A stretch of DNA of 64,000 bases, taken from NCBI RefSeq assembly GCF_016918545.1, contig NZ_JAFFQC010000006.1, positions 1 to 64,000 on the forward strand, in the 5' to 3' direction. The notes under the pieces are model-generated. The model was not told the origin of the DNA. It did no database searches and was given only the letters and a program-made list of their open reading frames with translations. Below, one piece after another: positions 23,496 through 31,737 of this stretch (positions are counted from its first letter, which is position 1; each line of letters opens with the position of its first letter). The position numbers were made by a program, and so were the translations under genes. The DNA is from Desulfobulbus alkaliphilus (GTDB taxonomy: Bacteria; Desulfobacterota; Desulfobulbia; Desulfobulbales; Desulfobulbaceae).

Positions 23496-25421
23496 TCAAG
23501 CCGAGGTCGGTGTGGAGTTGATTTCCATTTTGAGAGCCTGGGCGAGTTCCTGAAGGGAGTACGGCTTTTTGATGAACTGACTGACGCCCATGTCCATGGC
23601 TCGATTAATATCTTCGTTGCTGGAGTAGCCGCTGGTGATAATGGCCTTTTGTCCGGGAGCGAACTGAATGATTTGTCGGTAGGTTTCGCAGCCATTGATA
23701 CCTGGATCCATGAGCATGTCGAGAAGGATCAGATCGACAGGCGATTTTTTAATAAACTCGATGGCCTCCTCACCTGATTTGACCGTCAGGGGCTGATAGC
23801 CGAGACGGGTCAGCAATCGACTGGCGATTTCCCGCTGACTTTTCTGATCATCGACAACCAGGATTTTCTGTCCACTGCCACGGAGGTTACTGAAAACCGG
23901 CGCGGGCTCCACCGGTTTGCAGACACCGTTCCGTTCGATGGGAAAATACAGGGAAAACAAGGTGCCTTTGCTGCTGCTGTTCACATCGATATAGCCACCG
24001 TGATCATGCACGGTATTCCATACCACGGCCAGGCCGAGTCCGGTACCACTGCGGCCCATAACTTTTTTGCTGTAAAAGGGGCTGAAAATCTGCTTGATAT
24101 CCTGAATCGAGATTCCGGGACCGTTGTCCTCCACCGAGATCAGTACATATTCTCCCGGATCGATGGTTTCATAACCTCTATAGGGTTCGGAAAAATGGAC
24201 GTTTTTCGTGGTCAGTATGATCTGTCCCTGGGATTGTATTGCTTCGGCGGCATTATTGACCAGGTTCATGATCGATTTGGAGAGGTGCATGGTCGAGCAG
24301 CGGATGTTCATCAGCTTGCCCTCCAGGTACGGCGTGATTTTAATCTGTGGATATCGCTGCTGTATTTCCCTGAATTCAACTGAGTTGAGGTATTCGGTAA
24401 TGATGACGTTGATGTTGCGAACTTCTTTTTTACAAGTTGCTCCCCGGGCCACGGTCAGCAGATCATTGACCACGGCGGCCGCTCGCTTGCCGGCTTCCCG
24501 GACCATGATCAATTCCTCCCGGTACTTGAAGTTTTCTCCAAGGTCCATGAGAAGAAGTTCCGGGTAGGTGATGATGCCGGCCATGATGTTGTTGAGGTCA
24601 TGGGCCACCGAACTTGCCATCAGGCCAAGGGATTCCATGCGCCGGGCATCAGCCAGTTTTTCCATCAGGGCCATTTTCTGCTGCATGGCGGCTTCCTGGG
24701 CGCTGACATCCCGAATGGCGGCTACCTGCACCTGGCGGCCCTTGAAGTCGATATGCTTGACCCTGATTTCCAGGGGGAAGGTGGTCCCCTCCTTCCTGAT
24801 GCCCCGGGCCTCGAAGGGGCCGATGGTTTCCGGGTCAGCCTGTTGCGGCATGGTGCGGATAGAGTGACGGTCCAGGAGGATATCAAAAATCTGACGACCC
24901 AGCAGCTCCTCTTCCTCATAGCCGAACATCCGGCATAATTGATCATTGGTCTGCAGCAGAGTACCTCGCTCATAGATGATGATTCCCTCCCAGGTGGCCT
25001 GGGCGAGTTGACGAAAGCGTTTTTCGCTGTTGTGCAGATCCTGCTTCAGTTGCTTATGTTGAATACTGCGGGCTATGGTTCTGGTGAGACGCTCAGGGGG
25101 GCAGGGTTTACGGAGGTAGTCGTAGACACCTTGGCGCAGGGACTCCACAGCGTTATCAATGGTGGCGTTGCCGGTGAGAATGATGACGGATGTTCCGGGA
25201 TGCTCAGCATTGATTCGCGCGGCGATATCATTACCGCTCAAGTCGGGCAGATTCATGTCGACCAGGGCGACTGAACAGGGTTGTTGCTGCAGGCGTTGAA
25301 AGGCCTCTTGACCTGAGTGAGCAATGCAGACCTCATATCCAGCCGCTTCCAGAAGGCCTTCAAGACTTCTGCAGAAATGGACTTCATCATCGACGATGAG
25401 AACAGTGTGCATTTTGGGCAT
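23496..25421 (-). CDS. Hybrid histidine kinase, REC-PAS-HisKA-HATPase-REC
   Basis: A 641-residue soluble phosphorelay protein with receivers at both ends. The N-terminal receiver (Asp55 in VALVDMNLPD) is followed by PAS (about 130-245), a phospho-acceptor helix with His274 in SVAHDLNN, an ATPase domain with SGTGLGLAVV, and a C-terminal receiver (ILLDMLMDPG). The first receiver suggests it is itself a target of another kinase. The ATG at 25421 (MPKMHTVLIVDDE) is favoured because the receiver starts there; the frame stays open 26 codons further upstream. It sits upstream of sppA by 105 bases on the same strand. Input and output are unknown. Confidence 0.92.
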   Translation of the reverse strand: MPKMHTVLIVDDEVHFCRSLEGLLEAAGYEVCIAHSGQEAFQRLQQQPCSVALVDMNLPDLSGNDIAARINAEHPGTSVIILTGNATIDNAVESLRQGVYDYLRKPCPPERLTRTIARSIQHKQLKQDLHNSEKRFRQLAQATWEGIIIYERGTLLQTNDQLCRMFGYEEEELLGRQIFDILLDRHSIRTMPQQADPETIGPFEARGIRKEGTTFPLEIRVKHIDFKGRQVQVAAIRDVSAQEAAMQQKMALMEKLADARRMESLGLMASSVAHDLNNIMAGIITYPELLLMDLGENFKYREELIMVREAGKRAAAVVNDLLTVARGATCKKEVRNINVIITEYLNSVEFREIQQRYPQIKITPYLEGKLMNIRCSTMHLSKSIMNLVNNAAEAIQSQGQIILTTKNVHFSEPYRGYETIDPGEYVLISVEDNGPGISIQDIKQIFSPFYSKKVMGRSGTGLGLAVVWNTVHDHGGYIDVNSSSKGTLFSLYFPIERNGVCKPVEPAPVFSNLRGSGQKILVVDDQKSQREIASRLLTRLGYQPLTVKSGEEAIEFIKKSPVDLILLDMLMDPGINGCETYRQIIQFAPGQKAIITSGYSSNEDINRAMDMGVSQFIKKPYSLQELAQALKMEINSTPTSA

Positions 25422-25533
25422 AAAGTTTCTCTGTCTGAGGGAAAGAGGATAGTTTTGTTCTATATTTCGCCTGGAAAAAGCGTAAGCGTTCAACAGCATT
25501 CCATCCGCGGGCGATCAGGCTGCCGAGCAGAGA

Positions 25534-25643
25534 CCTGAGTCCGTGACGGCTGGAGTCTTTTTGGGATGTCTCTTGCTGTGATCAGGTTCTAATTGCAGCA
25601 GAACCCTTGAGGTTAACCTTCACCAGTCGCCCACGGATTCAGG
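25534..25643 (+). repeat. Dispersed MITE-like element, copy R5 (internally deleted, exact target duplication)
   Basis: Forward orientation, 110 bp. It begins CCTGAGTCCGTGACGGCTGG, keeps the CTGTGAT/TAATTGCAG segment and TTCACCAG, then jumps directly to CCACGGATTCAGG, so the central hairpin is absent. AGAGA flanks both ends (25529-25533 and 25644-25648). The deletion therefore either happened after insertion without touching the ends, or the short form moved as such. Confidence 0.87.
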
Positions 25644-25694
25644 AGAGAATCATACTTCAGCCCGCCCGCCTGCTGATTCACATTTCAGGCCCTG

Positions 25695-25784
25695 GGAAAT
25701 GGTTTCAGTTTCCAGGTCCAGTAGTCATGTACTTGCACCAGATGAAAATGTACGCAAAAATGGGCTTCGGTAAAAACCATTTCC
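25695..25784. other. Long-range inverted repeat of unknown role
   Basis: GGAAATGGTTT at 25695-25705 is exactly complementary to AAACCATTTCC at 25774-25784, enclosing about 68 bases. Nested inside is an alternative pairing of CCTGG and CCAGG (25691-25715). An AT-rich perfect stem AAAATAA/TTATTTT follows near 25826-25842, beyond the stop of the HDOD kinase gene and readable as part of its 3' end. Together they could form a structured 3' region. No known RNA family is recognised. Confidence 0.35.
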
Positions 25785-25861
25785 GCATGCCGCGCATTCA
25801 AGCGTGTTTACCAAAAAATGTCCAATAAAATAATGGTTATTTTGTAATGAGAACAAGGGAT

Positions 25862-27988
25862 TCAAGCCGGAAGAGCAAGGGTGAACACTGTCCGGCCACG
25901 GCGGGACAGACAATTGAGTGCTCCACCGAGGCGTTGAGCCAGTTGTTGGCCGATCGCCAGGCCGAGTCCGGCATGGCGACCATCTTTGGTTGAGGCGCCA
26001 GCGGTGAAGAGATCGTCCTGCAGGGTTGGATCGACCCCAGGGCCGTTGTCCGTCACCGAAATGAGAATCGTGTCGAGATGTCGTTCACTCCGGACAATGA
26101 TCTCTCCCTTGGTGCCCAGAGCCTCCAGGGCGTTATCAATGAGGTTGGTTAGGATCTGGCGAAGAAAGCCACTGTCCGTGTCAAGAATCAGAGGGGTTTC
26201 CCAGGGAATATAGCTCAGGGAGATCTGATTGCCCGCCGGCAGTGATCCTTTGTACAGGGCAATGAGTTCCTTGATGTGGCTGTGCAGATCCACGTGCTCA
26301 AAGTGGGGGGGCATCTCTTCGTCAGCCAGTTTTTCCAGGCGCAGGGTCAAGGAGCTGATCCGTTCCAGCTCATGGTCGATGATGGTGAGTTCATCGCCAA
26401 GGGCCTCCCCGTCCCTGCATTTTCCTGTGATAATATGCAGGTAGTTGCGCAGCGTGGCCAGCGGATTATTGATTTCATGGGCGACTTTTCGGGCCACAAG
26501 GCCGGCAGATCGCAGACGTTCAATAACGATCTGTTCCGCTTGCGCTGCTTGCACCTGGTCCAGATAGAGGGCAATTGCTGTCTGGGCAGCAAGGAGACAC
26601 AGGGGCGGCACGGGACCACCGGCGGCAAGGGGTGATTGTTTATGCAGTCCGACAACCAGGAGCCCCAGTCGTTGCTCGCGGTGGTTCATGGGGACCACCG
26701 CCATCCCTTCTGTTCCCAGGAGTCTGAGCAGCTGGGCGTCAAGAAGGGTGGGCCGGGTCTGTTCCGACCCCTTCCCCGGGAACAGGAAGAGGGGGGCAAG
26801 ACTTTCCATTGCCTGTCCTGGCAGGCTCTGATCATGACGATCAAGGGAAAAGGATAACCCTGCTGTTTCCCTGGCCAGTTTATTGTCCGCGGAAGTCAGG
26901 CAGTGGAGCCTTCTGGTGGCCTTGTTCCACAGCAGGAGCAAGCAGGCATCCTCATTGAAAAGAATTTTCAACCCCTGTTCCGCTGCAGCAGCGATCTGTT
27001 CCTTGTTTTCGGCCTGAAGGAGGTTGGCAAGCACACCGTTGAGCTGGGTAATGTTACGAATGCGATGGATCAGCCCCAGGGTGGTTTCCTTGTGGCTCTC
27101 CTCACTCTCCGGTTCCCTGTCATGTGAGGTCTTGGCACTTTTTGCTATATGGATGCCCAGGCCATCGGCAATCTGGGCAAGTTGTTCTTCAAGGTTTTCG
27201 TACAGTTGACCAACCTGGGCCGGCTGCAGGTTGAAATATCGGCCGGCTGTTTCCAGACATTCCCGGTCGGTGGAATCTCCGTGGGCAAGTAGGTCGGCCA
27301 GAGCGGTAATTCTGGTCAGGGGGAGAGCCCGGGCCACGTCCTCGACCGGGTGGTGGTGGTAGCGGATGGCATCGGCAAGCAGGGCGGGCAGGCACCACTG
27401 CTCACAGAGCCAGGCTCCGGCTTCACAATGATTGATTCGGAGTTTTTCTTCCTCAAGAAAGGCCAACCGTCCACTGTGGCAGCGGACACCTTTGAGCAGC
27501 AGCGGCGCGTAGGTACCGGGAAATGCCATCCATAACAACAGCTTGCCGATATCATGCAGCAGACCGGCCAGATAGGCCTCCGATGGATCGGGGTAGCCGA
27601 CGTGTTCAGCAATTTTTCTGGAAAGCAGGGCCGCCAGGCACGAGTGGTGCCAGAACCGGTCAATGGAAAGCAGGCCATTGGTTTCCACCCGGCGAAACAC
27701 CTGCTGCACCGAGACGCTGACCGCGAGATTGCGGACAGTGTCAACACCCAGGTAGACCACCGCCTGTTCCAGGTTGGTGAAGGCTTTGCGTGCTCCGATA
27801 AAAGCTGAGTTGACGAGCTGGAGGAGTTTGGCGCAGATGGCCGTATCCTTGTTGGCGATCCGGGCAATGGCCTGCAGATTGACCTCTGAAGCGTGGCATT
27901 GATCGATCAGTTGCACCAATACCTGGGGCATGCTGGGTAAATTTCCGGAAACTTTCAGATTGTTCAGCGTTGTATGCGGATCGGTCAT
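25862..27988 (-). CDS. HDOD-GAF sensor histidine kinase
   Basis: A 708-residue soluble protein joining an HDOD domain (about 12-275, with GLLHDIGKLLL at 143-153), a GAF-like domain (about 305-475) and a kinase core with phospho-acceptor His504 in RKVAHEINNPLATLRNY and an ATPase domain ending HAGLGLAIGQQLAQR. HDOD domains are usually signalling modules without phosphodiesterase activity. A kinase output directly on HDOD is less common than HDOD-GGDEF or stand-alone HDOD. No receiver is attached and none is encoded beside it. Repeat copy R6 begins only 25 bases before the ATG, so the leader lies inside or beyond the repeat. Confidence 0.9.
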   Translation of the reverse strand: MTDPHTTLNNLKVSGNLPSMPQVLVQLIDQCHASEVNLQAIARIANKDTAICAKLLQLVNSAFIGARKAFTNLEQAVVYLGVDTVRNLAVSVSVQQVFRRVETNGLLSIDRFWHHSCLAALLSRKIAEHVGYPDPSEAYLAGLLHDIGKLLLWMAFPGTYAPLLLKGVRCHSGRLAFLEEEKLRINHCEAGAWLCEQWCLPALLADAIRYHHHPVEDVARALPLTRITALADLLAHGDSTDRECLETAGRYFNLQPAQVGQLYENLEEQLAQIADGLGIHIAKSAKTSHDREPESEESHKETTLGLIHRIRNITQLNGVLANLLQAENKEQIAAAAEQGLKILFNEDACLLLLWNKATRRLHCLTSADNKLARETAGLSFSLDRHDQSLPGQAMESLAPLFLFPGKGSEQTRPTLLDAQLLRLLGTEGMAVVPMNHREQRLGLLVVGLHKQSPLAAGGPVPPLCLLAAQTAIALYLDQVQAAQAEQIVIERLRSAGLVARKVAHEINNPLATLRNYLHIITGKCRDGEALGDELTIIDHELERISSLTLRLEKLADEEMPPHFEHVDLHSHIKELIALYKGSLPAGNQISLSYIPWETPLILDTDSGFLRQILTNLIDNALEALGTKGEIIVRSERHLDTILISVTDNGPGVDPTLQDDLFTAGASTKDGRHAGLGLAIGQQLAQRLGGALNCLSRRGRTVFTLALPA

Positions 27989-28013
27989 GGCCGTTCACAA
28001 AGGCTGGGTAAAT

Positions 28014-28230
28014 CCTGGATTCGTGAGCGTTCGTCCGTGCGTCAGCTTTATTGTCTGTGATCGTTCGATCAAAGTACACTTAATCGGACGGTACGGACAA
28101 TGAAGATGGCGTGTGGACGGATGCCCCGAAGGGCTGCTGGTGAAAGGTATTGCTAAGGATTCAGCTGTAATAATAACATTATTACAGTGATATATATCCA
28201 AAACAAGCGTCCAGCCCTCACGGATTCAGG
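28014..28230 (-). repeat. Dispersed MITE-like element, copy R6 (full length, 217 bp)
   Basis: Complete copy in reverse orientation: CCTGGATTCGTGAGCG at the left, then the long hairpin, GCCCCGAAGGGC, GCTGTAATAATAACATTATTACAG and TCACGGATTCAGG at the right. Flanks TAAAT and GAAAT agree at four of five positions. It occupies the region directly upstream of the HDOD kinase, whose start is 25 bases away. Confidence 0.9.
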
Positions 28231-28389
28231 GAAATGTTTAAGCAAAAAAAAAACAGATTACTGGGTATATAGCAGAGTGCTGGAGAAAAATCCAGATATT
28301 GGATATCCTGTCCGGCGATGGAATGATACACTGGTCTCCGCTTGGTGACTTGTCGATCTTTTGATTATGTCCGGCGTTGGGCTGTCTCG

Positions 28390-28472
28390 AATTACCTTGA
28401 CCTGGACCGAACGGGTTAGGTAATTTCTCGGAGGCAACCGCAGATGTTGGCTGGTGCCGATCCAGAATCGGC
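28390..28472 (+). promoter_or_regulatory. Two hairpins upstream of the lipoprotein pair
   Basis: AATTACCT (28390-28397) pairs with AGGTAATT (28418-28425), and GCCGAT (28456-28461) pairs with ATCGGC (28467-28472). Both lie between repeats R6 and R7 and upstream of the lipoprotein genes. The second lacks a long U-tract. They may belong to a structured leader or be remnants; the rest of 28231-28480 shows nothing else. Confidence 0.3.
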
Positions 28473-28480
28473 TTGCTTCC

Positions 28481-28517
28481 CCTGAATCCGTGAGCGTCCG
28501 GCCCTCACGGATTCAGG
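28481..28517. repeat. Dispersed MITE-like element, copy R7 (37-bp minimal form)
   Basis: Only the two termini remain: CCTGAATCCGTGAG and its exact complement CTCACGGATTCAGG, separated by 9 bases. This makes a perfect 14-bp stem hairpin. No target duplication is seen (CTTCC versus GAAAT). It lies about 80 bases upstream of the first lipoprotein gene and could act as a hairpin in its leader. Confidence 0.85.
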
Positions 28518-28599
28518 GAAATATTTTTTTCTGGACAGGCACCGGCTTTGCCGGTTGCCCATTTCCAGGAAATTCTGTTCACAAAACAGGAGGAGGCAG

Positions 28600-28947
28600 A
28601 TGGTGTGTCCACGCACAGTTGGTCGTTTTATTTTTTGTCTGGTGAGCCTGGCAGTTCTGCTGGTGGCTACCGGATGTTCAAAAAAAATGTACGGAGCGGT
28701 GAAGTTTGAAAGCTCTCCGTCTGGAGCCGAAGTGGTCAACCTTCGGGATGACACTTCTCTGGGGGTCTCTCCGGTGGTCGTTGTCTGGGAGTCCGATGAC
28801 GGCAGACCGGAGTATGTGACCATTCAGATGCGGAAACCGGGGTACCGGGAGGCGATCAGCTCATTCTGGGTCAACACCCGTCATCAAAGCAGGGAAGAGG
28901 CCCGGAAAGAGGCCCATCCCATCTTCATTGAACTCCAACCGAGGTAA
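28600..28947 (+). CDS. PEGA-like lipoprotein
   Basis: A 115-residue predicted lipoprotein. The signal peptide ends in the lipobox VATGC, so the mature protein would begin at that cysteine and be lipid-anchored. The mature part has a short beta-rich domain with SSPSGAEVVNL and LGVSPVVV, the pattern of PEGA carbohydrate-associated or surface-layer domains. Two overlapping AGGAGG sequences precede the ATG at 28600. It is followed after 5 bases by a second lipoprotein of similar design, so they probably form one unit. The function is unknown; structural cell-envelope roles are typical. Confidence 0.78.
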   Translation: MVCPRTVGRFIFCLVSLAVLLVATGCSKKMYGAVKFESSPSGAEVVNLRDDTSLGVSPVVVVWESDDGRPEYVTIQMRKPGYREAISSFWVNTRHQSREEARKEAHPIFIELQPR

Positions 28948-28952
28948 CCGGC

Positions 28953-29360
28953 ATGGCAGCAAAACAAGGCCGATGCTTTTTGCAAGGAAAACGGCAGGGG
29001 TGGTGCCTGGGCGTTGCCCTGGTGCTGGTGAGTATCCTGGCAGGGTGTAGTGAGAAGACGGCAACGGTGCAATTTAAAGTCAATTCGCAGCCGGAGGGCT
29101 CCTATGTTCTCTACCAGATGCGGGGTCCACAGGCGCCCTGCGGGGATGAGTGGATTTATCTGGGTATGACTCCCCTGCGGGGTGTTCGCCAGTTTGACCG
29201 ACAACAACTGGAAAGCAGCAGCAAAATCACCCTCAAGGTCATGCATCCGGGGTATCTTGAACAGAAGGTCGAGTGGGATGGCCCTGGGTTTTACCAGGAG
29301 GCTCAAGGCAAAGGCGGGGTGTTTTTTGCCCCGATCATGATTCCGGCGCACTCGCCTTGA
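28953..29360 (+). CDS. PEGA-like lipoprotein, second of a pair
   Basis: A 135-residue predicted lipoprotein with lipobox LAGC after a hydrophobic segment (about residues 17-31). The mature domain again looks PEGA-like (VNSQPEGSYVL, LGMTPLRGV, MHPGYLEQ). It starts 5 bases after the preceding lipoprotein and probably arose by duplication of that gene, although identity is modest. The pair may interact or build the same envelope structure. Repeat R8 begins 26 bases after its stop. Confidence 0.75.
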   Translation: MAAKQGRCFLQGKRQGWCLGVALVLVSILAGCSEKTATVQFKVNSQPEGSYVLYQMRGPQAPCGDEWIYLGMTPLRGVRQFDRQQLESSSKITLKVMHPGYLEQKVEWDGPGFYQEAQGKGGVFFAPIMIPAHSP

Positions 29361-29386
29361 GTGTGATTACCGCTGTACCAGGAGGT

Positions 29387-29604
29387 CCTGAATCCGTGAG
29401 CGTTCGTCCGTGCGTCAGCTTCGTTGCCCGTAACCTTTCGATTAAAGTATACTTTATCGGACGGCTACGGGCAATGAAAATGGCGTGCGGACGGATGCCC
29501 CGAAGGGCGGCTGGTGCAAGGTGTTTTCAAAGGATCAGCTGCAATTATAATGTTATTACAAAAAGATATATCTAACACAAGAGTCCAGCCGTCACGGATT
29601 CAGG
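29387..29604 (-). repeat. Dispersed MITE-like element, copy R8 (full length, exact target duplication)
   Basis: Complete 218-bp copy in reverse orientation with both termini intact. GAGGT occurs directly outside each end (29382-29386 and 29605-29609). The right-hand GAGGT forms the core of the mtnA ribosome-binding site, 4 bases before the TTG start, and the left-hand one sits in an orphan CAGGAGGT, evidently the original Shine-Dalgarno. Confidence 0.94.
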
Positions 29605-29613
29605 GAGGTTCTT

Positions 29614-30708
29614 TTGCAAGTAGACGGACGAGAATATCGTTCAATCTGGCTGGCCACGGATGGTCTCGGTGTTGAGATCATTGATCAGACCAGATTGCCT
29701 TTTACTTTTGTTGTGGTCCGCCTGGACAGTCTGCAGCAGGCAATGGACGCTATCAGAAGCATGCAGGTCCGCGGGGCACCATTGATCGGGGCCACTGCTG
29801 CCTATGGAATCTGTCTGGGCCTTCGTGAAGGGACAAGGACAGCGCATCTTGAAGATATGGCCGGGCAATTGATCTCCTGTCGGCCGACAGCGATCAATCT
29901 GCGCTGGGCAGTGGAACGGATGCTCCGTGTTGTGCTGCCTGTGGCGGAGGAGATGCGGCTTGAGGCAGCCTATCGGGAGGCGGAGCGGATTTGTAGCGAA
30001 GATGTGCGGACCAACGAGGCCATCGGCGAGCACGGCCTGGTCTTGATCAGGGAAATCTGGCGGAAGAAAGGCGGCCGGGATCCGGTCCGCATTCTTACCC
30101 ACTGTAATGCCGGCTGGCTGGCCACGGTGGATTGGGGGACTGCCCTGGCCCCGGTGTATAAGGCCGCCAGGGCCGGTATTCCTGTCCATGTCTGGGTGGA
30201 TGAGACCCGCCCCCGCAACCAGGGTGCGTCCCTCACCGCCTGGGAACTGGCCGCAGCCGACATTCCCCATCACCTGATCGTAGACAATGCCGGTGGGCAT
30301 CTCATGCAGCGCGGCCAGGTTGATCTCTGTCTGGTGGGCACTGATCGGACCACGGCAAGCGGTGATGTCTGTAACAAGATCGGCACCTACCTCAAAGCCC
30401 TGGCCGCTGCTGATAACGGTGTCCCTTTTTATGTGGCCCTGCCCGGTTCCACGGTGGATTGGTCGGTGACCAATGGTCTGGCTGCCATCCCCATCGAAGA
30501 GCGGGGTGCGGAGGAGGTCTTGCGGATTCAGGGGCTGGATGCAGGGGGTGAGGTGCGGGTGGTTTCCATTGCACCCGCGGTCACGCCGGCACTCAATCCC
30601 GCCTTTGATGTCACCCCTGCAGCCCTGGTGACCGGTCTGGTGACCGAGCGCGGGATCTGCCCGGCCAGCAGCGAAGGGCTCCTTGGCCTCTACCCGGAAC
30701 ACCGATGA
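29614..30708 (+). CDS. mtnA: S-methyl-5-thioribose-1-phosphate isomerase
   Basis: Converts 5-methylthioribose-1-phosphate to 5-methylthioribulose-1-phosphate in salvage of methylthioadenosine, the by-product of polyamine synthesis and other SAM chemistry. The 364-residue product carries MQVRGAPLIGATAAYG, the catalytic cysteine in THCNAGWLAT and the catalytic aspartate in GTDRTTASGDVCNKIG. The start is TTG at 29614, with GGGAGG just upstream. Its stop overlaps the ATG of a class II aldolase by 4 bases, so this is a two-gene unit. That pairing matches the DHAP shunt rather than the classical route to methionine through MtnB/MtnC/MtnD, none of which is present here. Confidence 0.95.
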   Translation: MQVDGREYRSIWLATDGLGVEIIDQTRLPFTFVVVRLDSLQQAMDAIRSMQVRGAPLIGATAAYGICLGLREGTRTAHLEDMAGQLISCRPTAINLRWAVERMLRVVLPVAEEMRLEAAYREAERICSEDVRTNEAIGEHGLVLIREIWRKKGGRDPVRILTHCNAGWLATVDWGTALAPVYKAARAGIPVHVWVDETRPRNQGASLTAWELAAADIPHHLIVDNAGGHLMQRGQVDLCLVGTDRTTASGDVCNKIGTYLKALAAADNGVPFYVALPGSTVDWSVTNGLAAIPIEERGAEEVLRIQGLDAGGEVRVVSIAPAVTPALNPAFDVTPAALVTGLVTERGICPASSEGLLGLYPEHR

Positions 30709-31352
30709 TCCTGGACGGTAAAGACCTGCGGCGGAAACTGCTGTCAACCGCCCGGGCGATGAACGCTTTGGGCCTCAATCAGGCCACCTCCGGCAATCTG
30801 AGCGTCCGTTGCGGCGATGGCTTTCTGATTACCCCTTCCGCCTTGGCATACCAGGACTGCACCCCGGAGGATGTTGTCTGGCTGGACTTCTCCGGTCAGC
30901 TCATAGGCGGTGGAGAGCAGCGCAAGCCGTCCTCCGAATGGCGCATGCATCGTGATATTTACCGTCATCATCCCAAAGCCGGTGGTATCCTCCATGCCCA
31001 CAGCCCGTATTGTTCGGTTCTTGCCTGCCTGGAGCGGCCTATCCCGCCCTTCCATTACATGGTCGCCTTGGCCGGCGGCGACAGCATTCGATGTGCGCCA
31101 TATGCCACCTTTGGCACCCAGGAACTGTCCAATGGCGTTCTTGAGGCCCTGCGCGACCGGTGTGCCGCTCTTCTCGCCCATCATGGCATGATCTGTTGTG
31201 CCGTCGATCTTGACCGGGTGCTGGAGCTGGCGATCGAAGTGGAAAACCTGGCACGGGTTTATGTGCTTGCTCTGCAGGTAGCTGAGCCGCCGTTGCTCTC
31301 TCCGCGGCAGATGGAGGAAGTGCTGCACCGTTTCCGGGAGTATAAAGCCTGA
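30705..31352 (+). CDS. Class II aldolase, probable methylthioribulose-phosphate aldolase
   Basis: A 215-residue zinc-dependent class II aldolase of the fuculose/rhamnulose-phosphate aldolase family. Zinc ligands are visible as HAHSPY and AHHGM, and ATSGNLSVR near the N-terminus binds the phosphate in relatives. Coupled by an ATGA overlap to mtnA, it probably cleaves 5-methylthioribulose-1-phosphate into DHAP and 2-methylthioacetaldehyde, as the Ald2 enzymes of Rhodospirillum rubrum and some E. coli do. The dehydratase MtnB is in the same superfamily and is the main alternative; without mtnC or mtnD nearby, the aldolase reading is favoured. Assignment by context, not by a diagnostic residue. 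Confidence 0.8.
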   Translation: MILDGKDLRRKLLSTARAMNALGLNQATSGNLSVRCGDGFLITPSALAYQDCTPEDVVWLDFSGQLIGGGEQRKPSSEWRMHRDIYRHHPKAGGILHAHSPYCSVLACLERPIPPFHYMVALAGGDSIRCAPYATFGTQELSNGVLEALRDRCAALLAHHGMICCAVDLDRVLELAIEVENLARVYVLALQVAEPPLLSPRQMEEVLHRFREYKA

Positions 31353-31364
31353 ATACCTGATCAG

Positions 31365-31512
31365 CGGAGATTAACGGAGAGAGCTGGGAGCCGATCTGGG
31401 AGATGGCCATGGCCATGGTGAAGGCGCACAGGTTACCACCCACCTATAATGGCGATGAAGGTGCCGCTCTGGTTCATAGCCATTGGGCGAAGATTGACAA
31501 TAGCCATGGCCC
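31365..31512 (-). other. Possible eroded coding remnant between aldolase and repeat R9
   Basis: On the minus strand two adjacent frames give peptide-like stretches (VNLRPMAMNQSGTFIAIIGG, then CAFTMAMAISQIGSQLSP) that would join with one frameshift. I cannot assign a family. It lies between the end of the aldolase gene and repeat R9, the same position as other possible gene remnants in this window. Confidence 0.2.
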
Positions 31513-31515
31513 TTT

Positions 31516-31734
31516 CCTGAATCCGTGACGCCTGGAGTCTTGTTTGGAGTGCATTTCACTGTAAATAGGTTGTAAATGCGGCGATTTTTTTTGCAATATG
31601 TCGTCACCCGCCGCCCTTCGGGGCGTTTGTCCGCACGCCATCTTCATTGCCCGTAACCGTCCGATAAAGTCTACTTTAATCGAACGGCCACGAACAACAA
31701 AGCTGCCGCACGGACAAACGCTCACGGATCCAGG
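31516..31734 (+). repeat. Dispersed MITE-like element, copy R9 (full length, exact target duplication)
   Basis: Complete 219-bp copy in forward orientation, ending GCTCACGGATCCAGG (one change in the terminus). CCTTT lies directly outside both ends (31511-31515 and 31735-31739). The right-hand duplication includes two bases of the glnS stop codon, so insertion hit the gene end but target duplication kept it intact. It separates the convergent aldolase and glnS genes. Confidence 0.93.
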
Positions 31735-31737
31735 CCT

